A DNA stretch of 64,000 bases from Candidatus Paraburkholderia kirkii (GCA_001189345.1 LFKV01000003.1:1-64000); one strand, 5' to 3'. Shown: positions 54,688 through 64,000, numbered from the stretch's first letter. Numbers and translations: made by a program. Notes: generated from the letters alone by a model not told the origin.

Positions 54688-55332
54688 ATGAACTATCCTC
54701 ATCCGATCATTGCCCGCGAAGGCTGGCCGTTCATCGCCATCGCGGCCGTCGTTGCCATCCTCGTGCAGGCGAGGGGCGGCTTTGGCTTCGCCTGGATTTT
54801 CTGGCTGATCGTGATCTTCGTCGTTCAGTTCTTTCGCGATCCGCCGCGCCCGATTCCGTCGCAGCCCAACGCGGTGCTGTGTCCGGCCGACGGGCGCATC
54901 GTCGCGGTCGAAACCGCGAACGATCCTTACGCGGGCCGCGAGGCGCTCAAGATCAGCGTGTTCATGGACGTGTTCAACGTGCACTCGCAACGCTCGCCGG
55001 TGGACGGTGCGATTACCAAGGTGCAGTATTTTCCGGGCGCGTACCTGAACGCCGCCGTGGACAAGGCGTCCACCGAGAACGAGCGCAACGCCATCGTGCT
55101 GCAGACCGCGAGCGGGCACACCGTGACGTCGGTGCAGATCGCGGGACTGATCGCGCGCCGCATTCTCTGCTACGTGCACGTGGGCGAGCCGCTCACGCGC
55201 GGTCAGCGTTACGGCTTCGTTCGCTTCGGCTCGCGTGTCGACGTGTATCTGCCGGTGGGCAGCCGTCCGCGCGTCTCGATCGGCGAGAAAGTCTCGGCTT
55301 CGTCGACGATCCTCGCCGAGTTCGCGGAATAA
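54688..55332 (+). CDS. psd: Phosphatidylserine decarboxylase (type A)
   Basis: It decarboxylates phosphatidylserine to phosphatidylethanolamine at the inner membrane. The 214-residue short-type enzyme starts at ATG 54688 ([16 protein letters not shown]), with two N-terminal membrane segments, [22 protein letters not shown] and the autocatalytic cleavage site at Gly-Ser in [11 protein letters not shown], which forms the pyruvoyl group. It is followed after 13 bases by pssA, which makes its substrate. Confidence 0.96.
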   Translation: MNYPHPIIAREGWPFIAIAAVVAILVQARGGFGFAWIFWLIVIFVVQFFRDPPRPIPSQPNAVLCPADGRIVAVETANDPYAGREALKISVFMDVFNVHSQRSPVDGAITKVQYFPGAYLNAAVDKASTENERNAIVLQTASGHTVTSVQIAGLIARRILCYVHVGEPLTRGQRYGFVRFGSRVDVYLPVGSRPRVSIGEKVSASSTILAEFAE

Positions 55333-55345
55333 CGCGGAGGATTCG

Positions 55346-56212
55346 ATGGCGGCATTCAAACCGCGCCGTAATCGCGTGAACGCGACGCCTCCGCGCGCGT
55401 TCCGCCGCAACAAAGCCGCGCAGGACGTCGGCGCCGTGGAGACGCGGCGCGCGAAGCGGCAGCAATTCCTGAGAAAGCGCGGCATCTATCTGCTGCCGAA
55501 TGCTTTCACCACCGCCGCGCTCTTCTGCGGCTTCTTCGCCGTGGTGCAGGCGATGAACGTGCGCTTCGAGATCGCGGCGATCGCCATTTTCGTCGCGATG
55601 GTGCTCGACGGCATGGATGGCCGCGTCGCGCGCATGACGCACACGCAAAGCGCGTTCGGGGAGCAGTTCGACAGTCTGTCGGACATGGTGTCGTTCGGCG
55701 TCGCGCCCGCGCTCGTGATGTACGAGTGGGTCCTGAAGGACCTCGGCCGCTGGGGCTGGCTCGCGGCCTTCGTCTATTGCTCGGGCGCGGCGCTCAGGCT
55801 CGCGCGCTTCAACACCAATGTCGGCGTGGTCGACAAACGCTATTTCCAGGGCTTGCCGTCGCCGGCGGCGGCCGCGCTGATCGCGGGTTTCGTGTGGCTC
55901 GCGACCGACAACCGCGTGCCGCTCAAGCTCGTTTGGCTGCCGTGGGTCGCGTTCGCGCTGACGATCTACGCCGGCGTGACGATGGTGTCGAACGCGCCGT
56001 TCTACAGCGGCAAGGCGCTGGACGTGCGCTATCGCGTGCCGTTCGCGGGCGTGCTGCTGATCGTGGTAGCGTTCGTGCTGGTGTCGTCGGATCCGCCCGT
56101 CATGCTGTTCTGCCTGTTCGTGCTGTACGGCTTCTCGGGCTATGTCTGGTGGGCCTATATGGCGGTGTGCGGACGGCCCAATCCGGCGCGCAGTTCACAG
56201 CGGTATCATTAG
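55346..56212 (+). CDS. pssA: CDP-diacylglycerol-serine O-phosphatidyltransferase
   Basis: PssA makes phosphatidylserine from CDP-diacylglycerol and serine. The 288-residue membrane protein has a basic N-terminal tail, about seven membrane helices, and the CDP-alcohol transferase signature LDGMDGRVARMTHTQSAFGEQFDSLSD with its spaced Asp residues. ATG 55346 (MAAFKPRRNRVN) follows a GGAGG-type site. It works with Psd. In relatives leuA often follows, but here the synteny changes after this gene. Confidence 0.96.
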   Translation: MAAFKPRRNRVNATPPRAFRRNKAAQDVGAVETRRAKRQQFLRKRGIYLLPNAFTTAALFCGFFAVVQAMNVRFEIAAIAIFVAMVLDGMDGRVARMTHTQSAFGEQFDSLSDMVSFGVAPALVMYEWVLKDLGRWGWLAAFVYCSGAALRLARFNTNVGVVDKRYFQGLPSPAAAALIAGFVWLATDNRVPLKLVWLPWVAFALTIYAGVTMVSNAPFYSGKALDVRYRVPFAGVLLIVVAFVLVSSDPPVMLFCLFVLYGFSGYVWWAYMAVCGRPNPARSSQRYH

Positions 56213-56218
56213 CCGCTA

Positions 56219-56235
56219 ACGGTCCCGCGGACCGT
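56219..56235. repeat. Perfect inverted repeat after pssA
   Basis: ACGGTCC and GGACCGT face each other across three bases. No T run follows on the plus strand (an A run does), so it is not a classical terminator for pssA. It stands at the synteny break. Confidence 0.4.
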
Positions 56236-56305
56236 GAAAAAAGGGGCGGTGCGCCCTCGTCATTCATGCACGCTGCCCGATGCGCGTCCGCTTGGGACCG
56301 GGCAT

Positions 56306-57489
56306 TCACAAATGGAGCGCGGGATAGATATACGCCGTGTGTCCGGAGGACGGAACGCTGACGCGCGTCGGCCCGATCAGGCTGTTGAACAGCAGATCGC
56401 CGTTCGGGAGAAACTGAATCAGAGCGTAGAAGCCATTGCCCAGAATGCCGGGTCCGAAGATGCCGGTGAACCGCGTTGCGCCGGTGTTCCAGTCCAGCCC
56501 GGTCACGACCCAGCCATCGCCCGACAATTCCGCTTGCGCCGACTGTGGCGTGTTTGCGTAGTTGCCGCTGGTGAATACCTGCGGTGACGCGACGCCACTG
56601 CCGGCGCTGATGGTCGGCACCATGCTGTTGGAAGAAATTTCGGGACGCGCCCACACCGATGACCATTGATGCGCACCGGGATCCCATGCGAAGCGCTCCA
56701 CGCCGATTGGCGACGGGAAAAGCGCCGTGCCGCGCAGCAGGTTATACACGATCGGACTGGTGCCCGAGCTGGAACTCGCGATGTTATTGACGACGAATGC
56801 GCCCCATCCATACACCGCGACGGACTGATCTGTCTGGATCTGGGCGTTCGCAGGCGAGCCGCAGTTGACCTGGATGATTCCCGCCAGACAAGGATTGCCT
56901 GGATGGGGCACGGGCACGCCAGGTGGAATCCGGTTGCGCCAGAAGGCCGCCAGATGCATGCGCGCCTTGCCGTCGGTGATGACCACCAGTTCGTCTTGCG
57001 AGTCGTCGAAGCCCATCAGGGCTGGGGTGCTGCCCGAGCCTGAGCCGAACACCGTGAAATAGGTGTCGCCAGTGGGGTAGGAAGCCGTCCACGCGCCATC
57101 GGCAGGGTCGAGCGATAGTTTCTGCTCGCTATCGTTCCACACGGCCTTGTACATATTTGCGTTGGAGACGAAATAAATCCCGTCGTGATTATCGACGGCG
57201 GCGGAATTGCTGATGCTCTCGCTGCTGCTTATTTCGACGGTATGCACAGTTGGCGTTTGTCCGTTCAGAAACGAGCCGCCGACGACGCTCACAGAATGAG
57301 AGCCGATGATGACCAGCCTGCCTGAACGGAATCGAAGTGCGTGATCGCGTAGACCGGGCCGGCCAGATGAGGGTTGACGGGCGGCAAGCCTTGAGCGCTC
57401 GCGGAAAGAGCCATGATACACGCGCTGGCCGACACGGTTCCCGATAGCATGACCGAAAAGAGCTTTCGCACTACGAGACGCCAATTCAT
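56306..57489 (-). pseudogene. Secreted protein of unknown function, frameshifted
   Basis: ATG 57489 (MNWRLVVRKLFSVMLSGTVSASACIMALSASAQG) is a signal peptide, followed by PPVNPHLAGPVYAITHFDSVQ. The frame then shifts near 57310, and the remaining ~330 residues lie in another frame (RLVIIGSHSVSVVGGSFLN to YIYPALHL). The body is rich in Ser, Gly and aromatic residues, with repeated patterns such as NHDGIYFVSNANMYKAVW and FGSGSGSTPALMGFDDSQDELVVITDG, suggesting beta-propeller-like blades. I do not recognise a named family. One lesion is visible. Confidence 0.68.
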
Positions 57490-57915
57490 GGTGATCTCCG
57501 AGAAGGCCCAACGACATGAAATACAGCATTGGCAATTCCCGTGAATCGGGTTCGATGTGCAATATCAACCAAATGAGCAAACGGATTCTGATCTGTAGTT
57601 TGGAATGCGAATCGATCGTCCATCACTCATTGAATGCTTTGCCGCACTCGAACTCGCCTTGCGGGGAACAGAAATGTACTCTGGTATTGTTGCCGCAGCT
57701 GTGAATTGCGAGCTTGCCTTATTGGGAAAGTCCGCTGCAAATGACAATAGCACGCGCGGGGCTGGATATCACGCCTCTTTGACATATGAGCATTCTTCGC
57801 GGCGCATTGTTTCAATGCTCGCACGCGCCAAATGGAGTATTTGAAAAATCATCGACGCATTGTGAACGCATTCGAAATGCGGCTCATTTTGTGTGCACTC
57901 CATCGGAAGAATTTT
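57490..57915. other. AT-richer intergenic region without a recognised gene
   Basis: These 426 bases have clearly lower GC than the rest of the window. The short open frames here have no start signal or similarity I recognise. The composition and the synteny break after pssA suggest acquired or decayed DNA. Confidence 0.45.
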
Positions 57916-58716
57916 TTATTCGAACGCGCTCGTCTTTTCAGAATCTCGGGTGCGATTGAAAAAATAAGGCAGCCGGTTTGGGCTGCCTTGATGTTCAGGA
58001 TGAGCCGTATCAACCGGCCACGAGCGTCCCGTTTTGTGACCTTGCGCGAACGGCGGCGGGTTCTTGTATGCGAAGTAACGCGTCTTGCCGTTTTCCATCC
58101 GCACGCGCACGGAATAATCGGTTTCGCTGCGCAGATGCTTTTCGACCGAGTTGCCCGCGAGACCGCCGCCGAGCGCGCCGAGCAGGGTCATGGCGGCACG
58201 GCCGCCGCCGCGTCCGAACTGATTCCCGACGACCCCGCCCGCCACCGCGCCCCCGACCGCGCCGATACCGGTTCCGTGGCCTTCGTGCTTGAAGGCGGAA
58301 ATCGCCTCGACGGTGCCGCACGTCGAGCAATATGCCGGATGCTGCGGCGGTTGCTGCGCATACGACGGCTGCACAGGTTGTTGCGCCGGAGGCTGCTGCG
58401 CTTGCTGCTCGGCCGCCTGTTGCTGAGCCGCCTCCTGCTGCGCCTGTTGCTGGGCCGCGCCCGATTGCTGCGCGGGGCTCGGCGCGGCCGAATCCACGAC
58501 CGGCTGCTGCGCGACGGTCGCCGTCTGCGTTTGCGGATTCCGCGCTGAATTGCTCGATGCCTTCGGGAACAGTCCCGTCATCGCTGCCGTTCCCGCGAGA
58601 CTCGCGACGATCACCGCGCCCGCCGCCGTGGCGACGAGCGGATGCAGGCGCCGCTGCTGCGGCTGAGCGCCGCCCGAAGAGGGTGGCGTGCTGAGTTTGT
58701 TGGTCCCGTTATCCAT
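57916..58716 (-). CDS. Glycine-zipper 2TM domain protein, C-terminus altered by frameshift
   Basis: The protein (ATG 58716, MDNGTNKLSTPPSSGG) has an N-terminal membrane anchor (PLVATAAGAVIVASLAGTAAM), a Gln/Ala/Pro-rich linker, and a glycine-zipper domain (GTGIGAVGGAVAGGVVGNQFG, LLGALGGGLAGNSVEKHL). Then comes a SlyB/DUF-type tail (SVRVRMENGKTRYFAYKNPPPF). The expected end NGTLVAG with TGA at 58010-58012 lies in another frame. A deletion near 58030-58045 has shifted the frame, so translation now runs past the old stop and through the gene's own terminator to 57916. It was probably an envelope-stability protein. Confidence 0.78.
   Translation of the reverse strand: MDNGTNKLSTPPSSGGAQPQQRRLHPLVATAAGAVIVASLAGTAAMTGLFPKASSNSARNPQTQTATVAQQPVVDSAAPSPAQQSGAAQQQAQQEAAQQQAAEQQAQQPPAQQPVQPSYAQQPPQHPAYCSTCGTVEAISAFKHEGHGTGIGAVGGAVAGGVVGNQFGRGGGRAAMTLLGALGGGLAGNSVEKHLRSETDYSVRVRMENGKTRYFAYKNPPPFAQGHKTGRSWPVDTAHPEHQGSPNRLPYFFNRTRDSEKTSAFE
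57959..57989 (-). terminator. Terminator of the glycine-zipper gene
   Basis: AAGGCAGCC pairs with GGCTGCCTT, and an ATTTTTT tract follows on the minus strand. It now lies inside the extended reading frame of the gene. Confidence 0.78.
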
Positions 58717-58947
58717 TTTCCGAACCTCCTTTTCGAGGCGATGCGTCGCTGCCAATCGTTACTGTCACAATATATTGTCGGAAAAACCCGGAATTTCCGC
58801 TTTTTCCGGTTGTAACAATTTCGCGGCGCGACTTGCATTACGAGAAAAGCACGAGCGGTGCCAAGCCCGAAAACCGGCCTCGGCGAGTCCCGGCGGTCGA
58901 ATCTGCCTTGAAATTTTTATCAGTCGTTACAACAAAATCGATCAGAC

Positions 58948-58976
58948 AAAAAAAGCGCGCCTCGAAAGGCGCGCTT
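58948..58976 (-). terminator. Terminator after lysS
   Basis: A 9-bp perfect stem, AGCGCGCCT/AGGCGCGCT, with a short loop is followed by seven T on the minus strand. Confidence 0.88.
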
Positions 58977-59004
58977 CGGATCCCGCCCGGGACGGCCGGA
59001 GGAC

Positions 59005-60531
59005 TCAGTCTTCGCGACGCAGATGCGGGAACAGAATCATGTCGCGAATGCTCGGGCTGTCGGTGAGCAGCATCACCAGACGGTCGACGCCGATGCCGCA
59101 GCCGCCCGTCGGCGGCATGCCGTATTCGAGCGCGCGGATGTAGTCGGCGTCGAAGTACATCGCCTCCTCGTCGCCGGCGTCCTTCTGGTCGACCTGTTTC
59201 TGGAAGCGCGCGGCCTGATCTTCCGGATCGTTCAGCTCCGAGAAGCCGTTGGCGATCTCGCGGCCCGTGATGAAGAGCTCGAAGCGCTCCGTGATGCCCG
59301 GCACGGAATCGGAAGCACGCGCGAGCGGCGAGACTTCGATCGGGTAATCGACGATGTACGTCGGCTTCCACAGCTGCGACTCGGCGGTTTCCTCGAACAA
59401 GGCGAGTTGCAGCGAACCGAGACCCGCATTGAGAAACGCGGGCTGCGCCGTATCCACGCCGAACTTCTTCAGTTCCGTGCGCAGGAACGCGGCGTCCGAC
59501 AACTGCGCATCGGTGTATTGCGGCGCGTACTTCTGGATCGCCTGATTGATCGTCAGGCGGTGGAACGGTTTGGAGAGATCCAGCTCGCGGCCCTGATACG
59601 TGATGGTCGCGGTGCCGAGCGCATCGATCGCGGCCTGGCGGATCAGCTGCTCGGTGAAGTCCATCAGCCAGCGGTAATCCGTGTAGGCCGCGTAGAACTC
59701 CATCATCGTGAATTCCGGATTGTGGTAGGGCGACACGCCTTCGTTCCGGAAATTGCGGTTGATCTCGAACACCCGCTCGAAGCCGCCGACGATCAGCCGC
59801 TTGAGATAGAGCTCCGGCGCGATGCGCAGGAACATCTGCATGTCGAGTGCGTTGTGATGCGTGACGAACGGCTTGGTCGCGGCGCCGCCCGGAATCGGGT
59901 GCAGCATCGGCGTTTCGACTTCCATGAAGTTCGCCTGCGCCATGAAATTGCGGATCGAGGTGACGGCCTTGGTGCGCGCCATGAACGTCTTGCGCGATTC
60001 GGGTGTGACGATCAGATCGACATAGCGCTGGCGATAGCGCATCTCCTGGTCGGAGAGTCCGTGGAACTTGTCCGGCAGCGGACGCAGCGCCTTCGAGAGC
60101 AGACGCAATTCTGTGCAGCGCACCGAGAGTTCGCCCTTGTTCGTGCGGAACAGCACGCCCCTGGCCGCGACGATGTCGCCTAGGTCCCATTTCTTGAACG
60201 CGTCGTAGGTTTCGGCGCCGACGTCGGCGGGCGTCACGAAGAACTGGATCTGGCTGCTGCCGTCCTGAACCGTCGCGAAGCTGGCCTTGCCCATCACGCG
60301 CTTCAGCATCATGCGGCCCGCGATCGCGACGGGCAGGGGATTCGCTTCGAGCACGTCCTTGTCGATATCTGCGTACTCGGCCTGCAGCGCGGTGGCCTGA
60401 TGCGTCGGGCGGAAATCGTTCGGATAGGCGACGCCTTGCTCGCGCAGCGCGCGCAGCTTGTCGCGGCGCTCGGCCATGATCTGGTTCTCTTCCAGTTCGG
60501 GAGCGACGCTCGTTTGAGTCGGTTCGGTCAT
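59005..60531 (-). CDS. lysS: Lysyl-tRNA synthetase, class II
   Basis: It charges tRNA-Lys. The 508-residue protein has the N-terminal OB-fold anticodon-binding domain (about residues 60-180, [23 protein letters not shown]), motif 1 near [15 protein letters not shown], motif 2 [20 protein letters not shown], and motif 3 [15 protein letters not shown] near the C-terminus. It is intact and downstream of prfB, as in the recJ-prfB-lysS order of many proteobacteria. Confidence 0.98.
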   Translation of the reverse strand: MTEPTQTSVAPELEENQIMAERRDKLRALREQGVAYPNDFRPTHQATALQAEYADIDKDVLEANPLPVAIAGRMMLKRVMGKASFATVQDGSSQIQFFVTPADVGAETYDAFKKWDLGDIVAARGVLFRTNKGELSVRCTELRLLSKALRPLPDKFHGLSDQEMRYRQRYVDLIVTPESRKTFMARTKAVTSIRNFMAQANFMEVETPMLHPIPGGAATKPFVTHHNALDMQMFLRIAPELYLKRLIVGGFERVFEINRNFRNEGVSPYHNPEFTMMEFYAAYTDYRWLMDFTEQLIRQAAIDALGTATITYQGRELDLSKPFHRLTINQAIQKYAPQYTDAQLSDAAFLRTELKKFGVDTAQPAFLNAGLGSLQLALFEETAESQLWKPTYIVDYPIEVSPLARASDSVPGITERFELFITGREIANGFSELNDPEDQAARFQKQVDQKDAGDEEAMYFDADYIRALEYGMPPTGGCGIGVDRLVMLLTDSPSIRDMILFPHLRRED

Positions 60532-60577
60532 GATGATTCTTGGCTTAATACAGGCGAATGCGCGGTGAGTCGAAACG

Positions 60578-60607
60578 AAAAATGCGGATATCGGAGCCGA
60601 TATCCGC
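60578..60607 (-). terminator. Terminator between prfB and lysS
   Basis: An 11-bp stem, GCGGATATCGG/CCGATATCCGC, with a tiny loop is followed by ATTTTT on the minus strand, just after the prfB stop. It suggests lysS has its own promoter or is expressed by read-through. Confidence 0.75.
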
Positions 60608-60615
60608 GCAGGCGT

Positions 60616-61719
60616 TCAAACGCCCTGTTTCAGGCTCGCGCTGATGAAGTCGTCGAGGTCGCCGTCGAGCACGGCGCGCGTGTTGCTCATTTCCACGCTG
60701 GTGCGCAGATCCTTCACGCGGCTCTGGTCGAGCACGTAGGAGCGGATCTGATGGCCCCAGCCCACATCGGTCTTGCTCGATTCGAGCTTGTCCTGCTCGG
60801 CCTGGCGTTTGCGCATCTCGAACTCGTAGAGGCGTGCCTTCAGCATCTGCATGGCTTCCGCGCGGTTGCGGTGCTGCGAGCGGTCGTTCTGGCACTGCAC
60901 GACGATGCCCGTCGGAATGTGCGTGAGACGCACGGCGGAGTCCGTCTTGTTGATGTGCTGGCCGCCCGCGCCCGATGCGCGATAGGTGTCCGTGCGGATA
61001 TCGGCGGGATTGACTTCGATCTCGATCGAATCGTCAATTTCGGGATACACGAACACCGACGAGAACGACGTGTGGCGGCCGCCCGACGAATCGAACGGCG
61101 ACTTGCGCACGAGCCGGTGAATGCCGGTTTCGGTGCGCAGGTAGCCATAGGCGTATTCGCCTTCCACCTTGATGGTCGCGCTCTTGATGCCGGCAACGTC
61201 GCCTTCCGGCTCCTCGAGCACGTCGGTCTTGAAGCCCTTGCGCTCGCAGTAGCGCAGGTACTGGCGCAGCAGCATCGACGCCCAGTCGCACGCTTCCGTG
61301 CCGCCGGCGCCGGCCTGGATGTCGATGAAGCAGTTGTTCGGGTCGGCCGGATTCGAGAACATCCGGCGGAATTCCATGTCCTCGACGCGCGCGCGCAAGG
61401 CGTCCGCGTCGGCTTCGCACGCGACGAGCGTGTCCTCGTCGTCTTCCTCGCGCGCCATCTCGAACAGCTCGTTCGCGTCGCGCAGATCGTTGCCGAGCTC
61501 GGTGAGCGTCGTCACGACGCCGTCGAGCAGCTTCTTTTCACGACCGAGCGCCTGGGCGTTCTTCGAGTCATTCCAGACGTTCGGATCTTCGAGTTCCTTG
61601 TTGACTTCGGCCAGACGCGCGGACTTGGCGTCGTAGTCAAAGATACCCCGTAGCTCGCCCGCGCGACGGCGCAGGTCGGCCAGAAGGCTTTCGATCGTGT
61701 TGAGACGTTCCGCTTCCAT
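60616..61719 (-). CDS. prfB: Peptide chain release factor 2, without programmed frameshift
   Basis: RF2 ends translation at UGA and UAA. The 367-residue protein has the SPF tripeptide ([12 protein letters not shown]) that reads the stop codon and the GGQ motif ([10 protein letters not shown]) that triggers hydrolysis. In most bacteria prfB contains an in-frame UGA around codon 26, bypassed by +1 frameshifting at CUU-UGA-C. Here the relics GGGGTATCTTTGAC are visible in [12 protein letters not shown], but the G run has four rather than five G, so the whole gene reads in frame (GGT ATC TTT GAC). The autoregulatory frameshift is therefore lost, or the missing G is an assembly error. Confidence 0.95.
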   Translation of the reverse strand: MEAERLNTIESLLADLRRRAGELRGIFDYDAKSARLAEVNKELEDPNVWNDSKNAQALGREKKLLDGVVTTLTELGNDLRDANELFEMAREEDDEDTLVACEADADALRARVEDMEFRRMFSNPADPNNCFIDIQAGAGGTEACDWASMLLRQYLRYCERKGFKTDVLEEPEGDVAGIKSATIKVEGEYAYGYLRTETGIHRLVRKSPFDSSGGRHTSFSSVFVYPEIDDSIEIEVNPADIRTDTYRASGAGGQHINKTDSAVRLTHIPTGIVVQCQNDRSQHRNRAEAMQMLKARLYEFEMRKRQAEQDKLESSKTDVGWGHQIRSYVLDQSRVKDLRTSVEMSNTRAVLDGDLDDFISASLKQGV

Positions 61720-61749
61720 TGTCGATCTTCGGCTTCGTAAAAAGGTGAA

Positions 61750-61755
61750 ATTATA
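61750..61755 (-). promoter_or_regulatory. -10 element upstream of prfB
   Basis: A perfect TATAAT on the minus strand lies 31 bases before the prfB ATG. The -35 region is weak. It indicates that prfB can be transcribed separately from recJ, which in turn lies downstream of it in the map. Confidence 0.45.
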
Positions 61756-61802
61756 GCCGATCGTCAGGGTTCACCCGGCGTTTCGGATGCCCGAAACGCC
61801 GC

Positions 61803-63506
61803 TCAGAGCGCATGCTCGACGATCAGCTGCACCCGCGCGACGCCATTCCACGAATCGCTGACGAGCCGGTACGCGACGGTCGCGCGCGGCGGCAGCGGAT
61901 CGACGTGGTTGAACCAGATCGCGTTGAAGCGCTGACGCCCGCGCAGCAGCAAGAGCTTCAGATGCTTGTCCTTGACGAGCGTCTGCGACGCGATCTCGAA
62001 CTCGCCGGAGAAAGTCGGCGCCGGAAAGCCCTGGCCCCAGACGGCGGCATCGAGCATCTCGACGAATTGCGGCGTGAAGTACGCATCTTCCAGCTCGCCG
62101 TCGGTTTCGATGGTGTGCGAGAGCGCGTCGGCCGTCAGCCATTCGCGGCCGACCGCCTCGAACGCGGCGGTGAAGCGCGGAATGTCGGCGGTGGCGAGCG
62201 TGAGGCCCACGGCCATCGCGTGGCCGCCGAACTTGTGGATGAGGCCCGGCTCGCGTTTGCTGATGAGATCGACCGCGTCGCGCAGATGAAAGCCGGGAAT
62301 CGAGCGGCCGGAGCCCTTGCAGAGCGCGCCGCTGTCGTCGGCGTGGGCGAAGGTGAACGACGGTCGGTGAAAGCGCTCCTTCAGCCTTCCCGCGACGATG
62401 CCGATCACGCCCTGATGCCAGCCCGGGTCGAAGAGCGTCAGCGTCACGCGCTCGCCGCAATCGAACGTCTGCAATTCGGCGAGCGCCTGCTGCTGCATGC
62501 CGGCTTCGATTTCGCGGCGCTCGCGGTTCATCGCGTCGAGCTGCTGCGCGAGCGCCCAGGCGCGGCCGACGTCGTCGGTCGTCAGGCATTCGATGCCGAG
62601 CGACATGTCCGAAAGGCGTCCTGCCGCGTTCAGGCGCGGCCCGAGCGCGAAGCCCAGATCGAAGCCCGACGCCGCGCGCGCGTCGCGCCCGGCGGCGCGA
62701 AACAGCGCGGCGATGCCCGGCTGCATGCGGCCCGAGCGAATTCGCTTCAGGCCCTGCGCGACGAGGATGCGGTTGTTGCAGTCGAGCTTCACGACGTCGG
62801 CGACGGTGCCGAGCGCGACGAGATCGAGCAGGCCGTCGAGACGCGGCTCGGGATGGGCGTCGTCGAACGCATCGCGGCACCGCAGTTCCGCGCACAACGC
62901 AAGCAGTACATAGAACATGACGCCCACGCCCGCGATGCACTTGCTCGGAAACGCGCAGCCCGGCTGATTCGGATTGACGATCGCGCGCGCGGCGGGCAGC
63001 TCGTCGCCGGGTAGGTGATGATCGGTCACCAGCACGTCGATGCCGAGCGCATTCGCGACGGCGACGCCATCCACGCTCGCGATGCCGTTGTCGACCGTGA
63101 TGAGCAGATCGGGCGGCCCGAGCTTGGAGCGCGCGGCCAGATCGACGATTTCCGGCGTGAGCCCGTAGCCGTATTCGAAGCGGTTCGGCACCAGATAGTC
63201 GATGGTCGCGCCGAACATGCACAAGCCGCGTACGGCCACGGCGCACGCGGTCGCGCCGTCGCAGTCGTAGTCCGCGACGACGAGCATGCGCTTGCCCGCG
63301 GCGAGCGCGTCGGCGAGCACCACGGCGGCTTCGTCGCAGCCTTTCAGGCCGGCGGGCGCGTGCAGGCGCCTGAACTCGGTTTCCACTTCATCGGGCGAAG
63401 TCACGCCGCGCGCCGCGTAGAGCCGCGCGATGATGGGATGCAGGCCGTGACGCACGAGCGCTTCGGCGTCGGCGGGAGAGGAGGCGCGCGTAACGATTCG
63501 CGTCAT
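61803..63506 (-). CDS. recJ: Single-stranded-DNA-specific exonuclease RecJ
   Basis: RecJ degrades single-stranded DNA 5' to 3' in recombination and mismatch repair. The 567-residue protein has the DHH-family motifs: VVADYDCDGATACAVAVRG near residue 75, ITVDNGIASVDG, VTDHHLPGDELP (DHH), the DHHA1 domain (LTLFDPGWHQGVIGIVAGRLKE, GSGRSIPGFHLRDAV, GGHAMAVGLTL) and an OB-fold C-terminus. It is intact. It lies on the minus strand, so it precedes prfB in the direction of transcription. Confidence 0.96.
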   Translation of the reverse strand: MTRIVTRASSPADAEALVRHGLHPIIARLYAARGVTSPDEVETEFRRLHAPAGLKGCDEAAVVLADALAAGKRMLVVADYDCDGATACAVAVRGLCMFGATIDYLVPNRFEYGYGLTPEIVDLAARSKLGPPDLLITVDNGIASVDGVAVANALGIDVLVTDHHLPGDELPAARAIVNPNQPGCAFPSKCIAGVGVMFYVLLALCAELRCRDAFDDAHPEPRLDGLLDLVALGTVADVVKLDCNNRILVAQGLKRIRSGRMQPGIAALFRAAGRDARAASGFDLGFALGPRLNAAGRLSDMSLGIECLTTDDVGRAWALAQQLDAMNRERREIEAGMQQQALAELQTFDCGERVTLTLFDPGWHQGVIGIVAGRLKERFHRPSFTFAHADDSGALCKGSGRSIPGFHLRDAVDLISKREPGLIHKFGGHAMAVGLTLATADIPRFTAAFEAVGREWLTADALSHTIETDGELEDAYFTPQFVEMLDAAVWGQGFPAPTFSGEFEIASQTLVKDKHLKLLLLRGRQRFNAIWFNHVDPLPPRATVAYRLVSDSWNGVARVQLIVEHAL

Positions 63507-63521
63507 TGAAGGGTGTGCCTT

Positions 63522-64000
63522 TTATTCGATGAAGAGCGCCGCGACCAGGCGGCGCCAGAACTTGCGCAGGTCGGAGCGCGTGACGGAGAGGGTGACCGAG
63601 CCGGTGTCGCCGCAGAGCGTGAGGCTCAGGCGGCTGAGCGCGCCGTTCGTGAGCGCGTCGAGCGCGGGCGCGAACCACGCGGCTTCGAGCGCTTTCAGCG
63701 ACGCGTTCCAGCGCGCCCAGTCCTGCTCGATGAACGGCGCGGAGAACGGATCGAGCTCGACCAGCGTCGTGCCTTGCGCGTCGTCCTGCGCGAGCGCTGC
63801 AAGCGATTCGGGCGGCAGCGACGGCTTCACGCCCGCCGCGAGCGCGAGGCCGCGCGTGGCCGCGGCTGCGGACATCACGCGCGCGAACGGGCTCTGCACG
63901 GGCCGCATCGCGCCCTGTCCGTGCAGCCAGATCGAGTTGATCGCGGGCAGGCCGCGCGATTCGCGCTCGAGGTTCAGGGGATGCTCGAACCACGCCATCT
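63522..64000 (-). CDS. RpfE-type regulatory/phosphoglycerate mutase-like protein, partial
   Basis: Only the C-terminal 158 residues or so are in the window. The frame is open to the right edge. The segment LERESRGLPAINSIWLHGQG resembles the RpfE-type proteins of Xanthomonas and Burkholderia (reported as regulatory proteins with similarity to cofactor-independent phosphoglycerate mutase), which have ESRG-P-INS-W-W-GGG here. The visible part has no catalytic motif. The Met at 63998 is probably internal. It ends 15 bases before the recJ start. Confidence 0.6.
   Translation of the reverse strand, partial: MAWFEHPLNLERESRGLPAINSIWLHGQGAMRPVQSPFARVMSAAAATRGLALAAGVKPSLPPESLAALAQDDAQGTTLVELDPFSAPFIEQDWARWNASLKALEAAWFAPALDALTNGALSRLSLTLCGDTGSVTLSVTRSDLRKFWRRLVAALFIE

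Noticed and set aside
57605..57844. Small open frame in the AT-rich region
   Set aside because: No ribosome-binding site, similarity or coding bias. It is treated as non-coding.

Overview
The window comes from a GC-rich betaproteobacterium of the family Burkholderiaceae, most likely the Burkholderia/Paraburkholderia/Caballeronia group. Evidence is the codon use, the protein sequences, and conserved gene orders: tig-clpP-clpX-lon-hupB-tRNA(Val)-tRNA(Asp)-ppiD, ilvI-ilvH-ilvC-psd-pssA, recJ-prfB-lysS, and an ECF sigma factor followed by DUF3619, DUF3106 and RDD genes. Housekeeping genes are open and full length, but a large share of the accessory genes carry frameshifts, in-frame stops, lost catalytic residues or deletions. 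Insertion-sequence debris is also present. This is the picture expected of a genome in an early to middle stage of reduction, for example a recently host-restricted symbiont. That lifestyle is an inference. Sequencing error could explain single frameshifts but not the whole pattern.

Layout. 1-1018: remnants of two IS3-family elements, the second ending inside the 3' end of mfd. 979-5891: mfd (minus strand), diverging from ispD-ispF. 5940-9473: broken ahpD, intact ahpC, and a RisS/RisA (EnvZ/OmpR-type) two-component system. 9721-12554: a decaying secreted-protein/DUF1501 pair, an intact squalene/phytoene synthase gene and a broken hypothetical gene. 12595-18504: tRNA-Leu, DUF2946, and then a wrecked TonB receptor, PepSY protein and glycerate kinase. 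19064-28338: the protein quality-control block tig, clpP, clpX, lon, hupB, two tRNAs and a frameshifted ppiD.

28464-35184: a small lipoprotein, dead tesA and ybbA, intact pgi and nnr, and broken dadA. 35654-39691: purL. 39720-43419: a chitobiase remnant, IS fragments, a decayed IS21 element and a DUF924 fragment. 43442-45508: an SDR gene, a LOG-family (cytokinin-activating type) gene and the broken TetR gene in front of it. 45651-48299: an envelope-lipid cluster in decay (dgkA, glycosyltransferase, UDP-diacylglucosamine-hydrolase-like). 48383-50706: the sigma factor operon, with its last two genes broken.

51129-56212: branched-chain amino acid biosynthesis followed by phosphatidylserine/phosphatidylethanolamine synthesis, all intact. 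56306-58716: a frameshifted secreted protein and a glycine-zipper protein. 59005-64000: lysS, prfB, recJ and a partial RpfE-like gene.

The most notable points are these. prfB appears to have lost its programmed frameshift through one missing G and now reads in frame. hupB has lost its stop codon and reads into tRNA-Val. tRNA-Asp has two extra G residues. mfd has taken its last codons from an IS end. Short tandem duplications of 8-21 bp recur, several of them inside broken genes.
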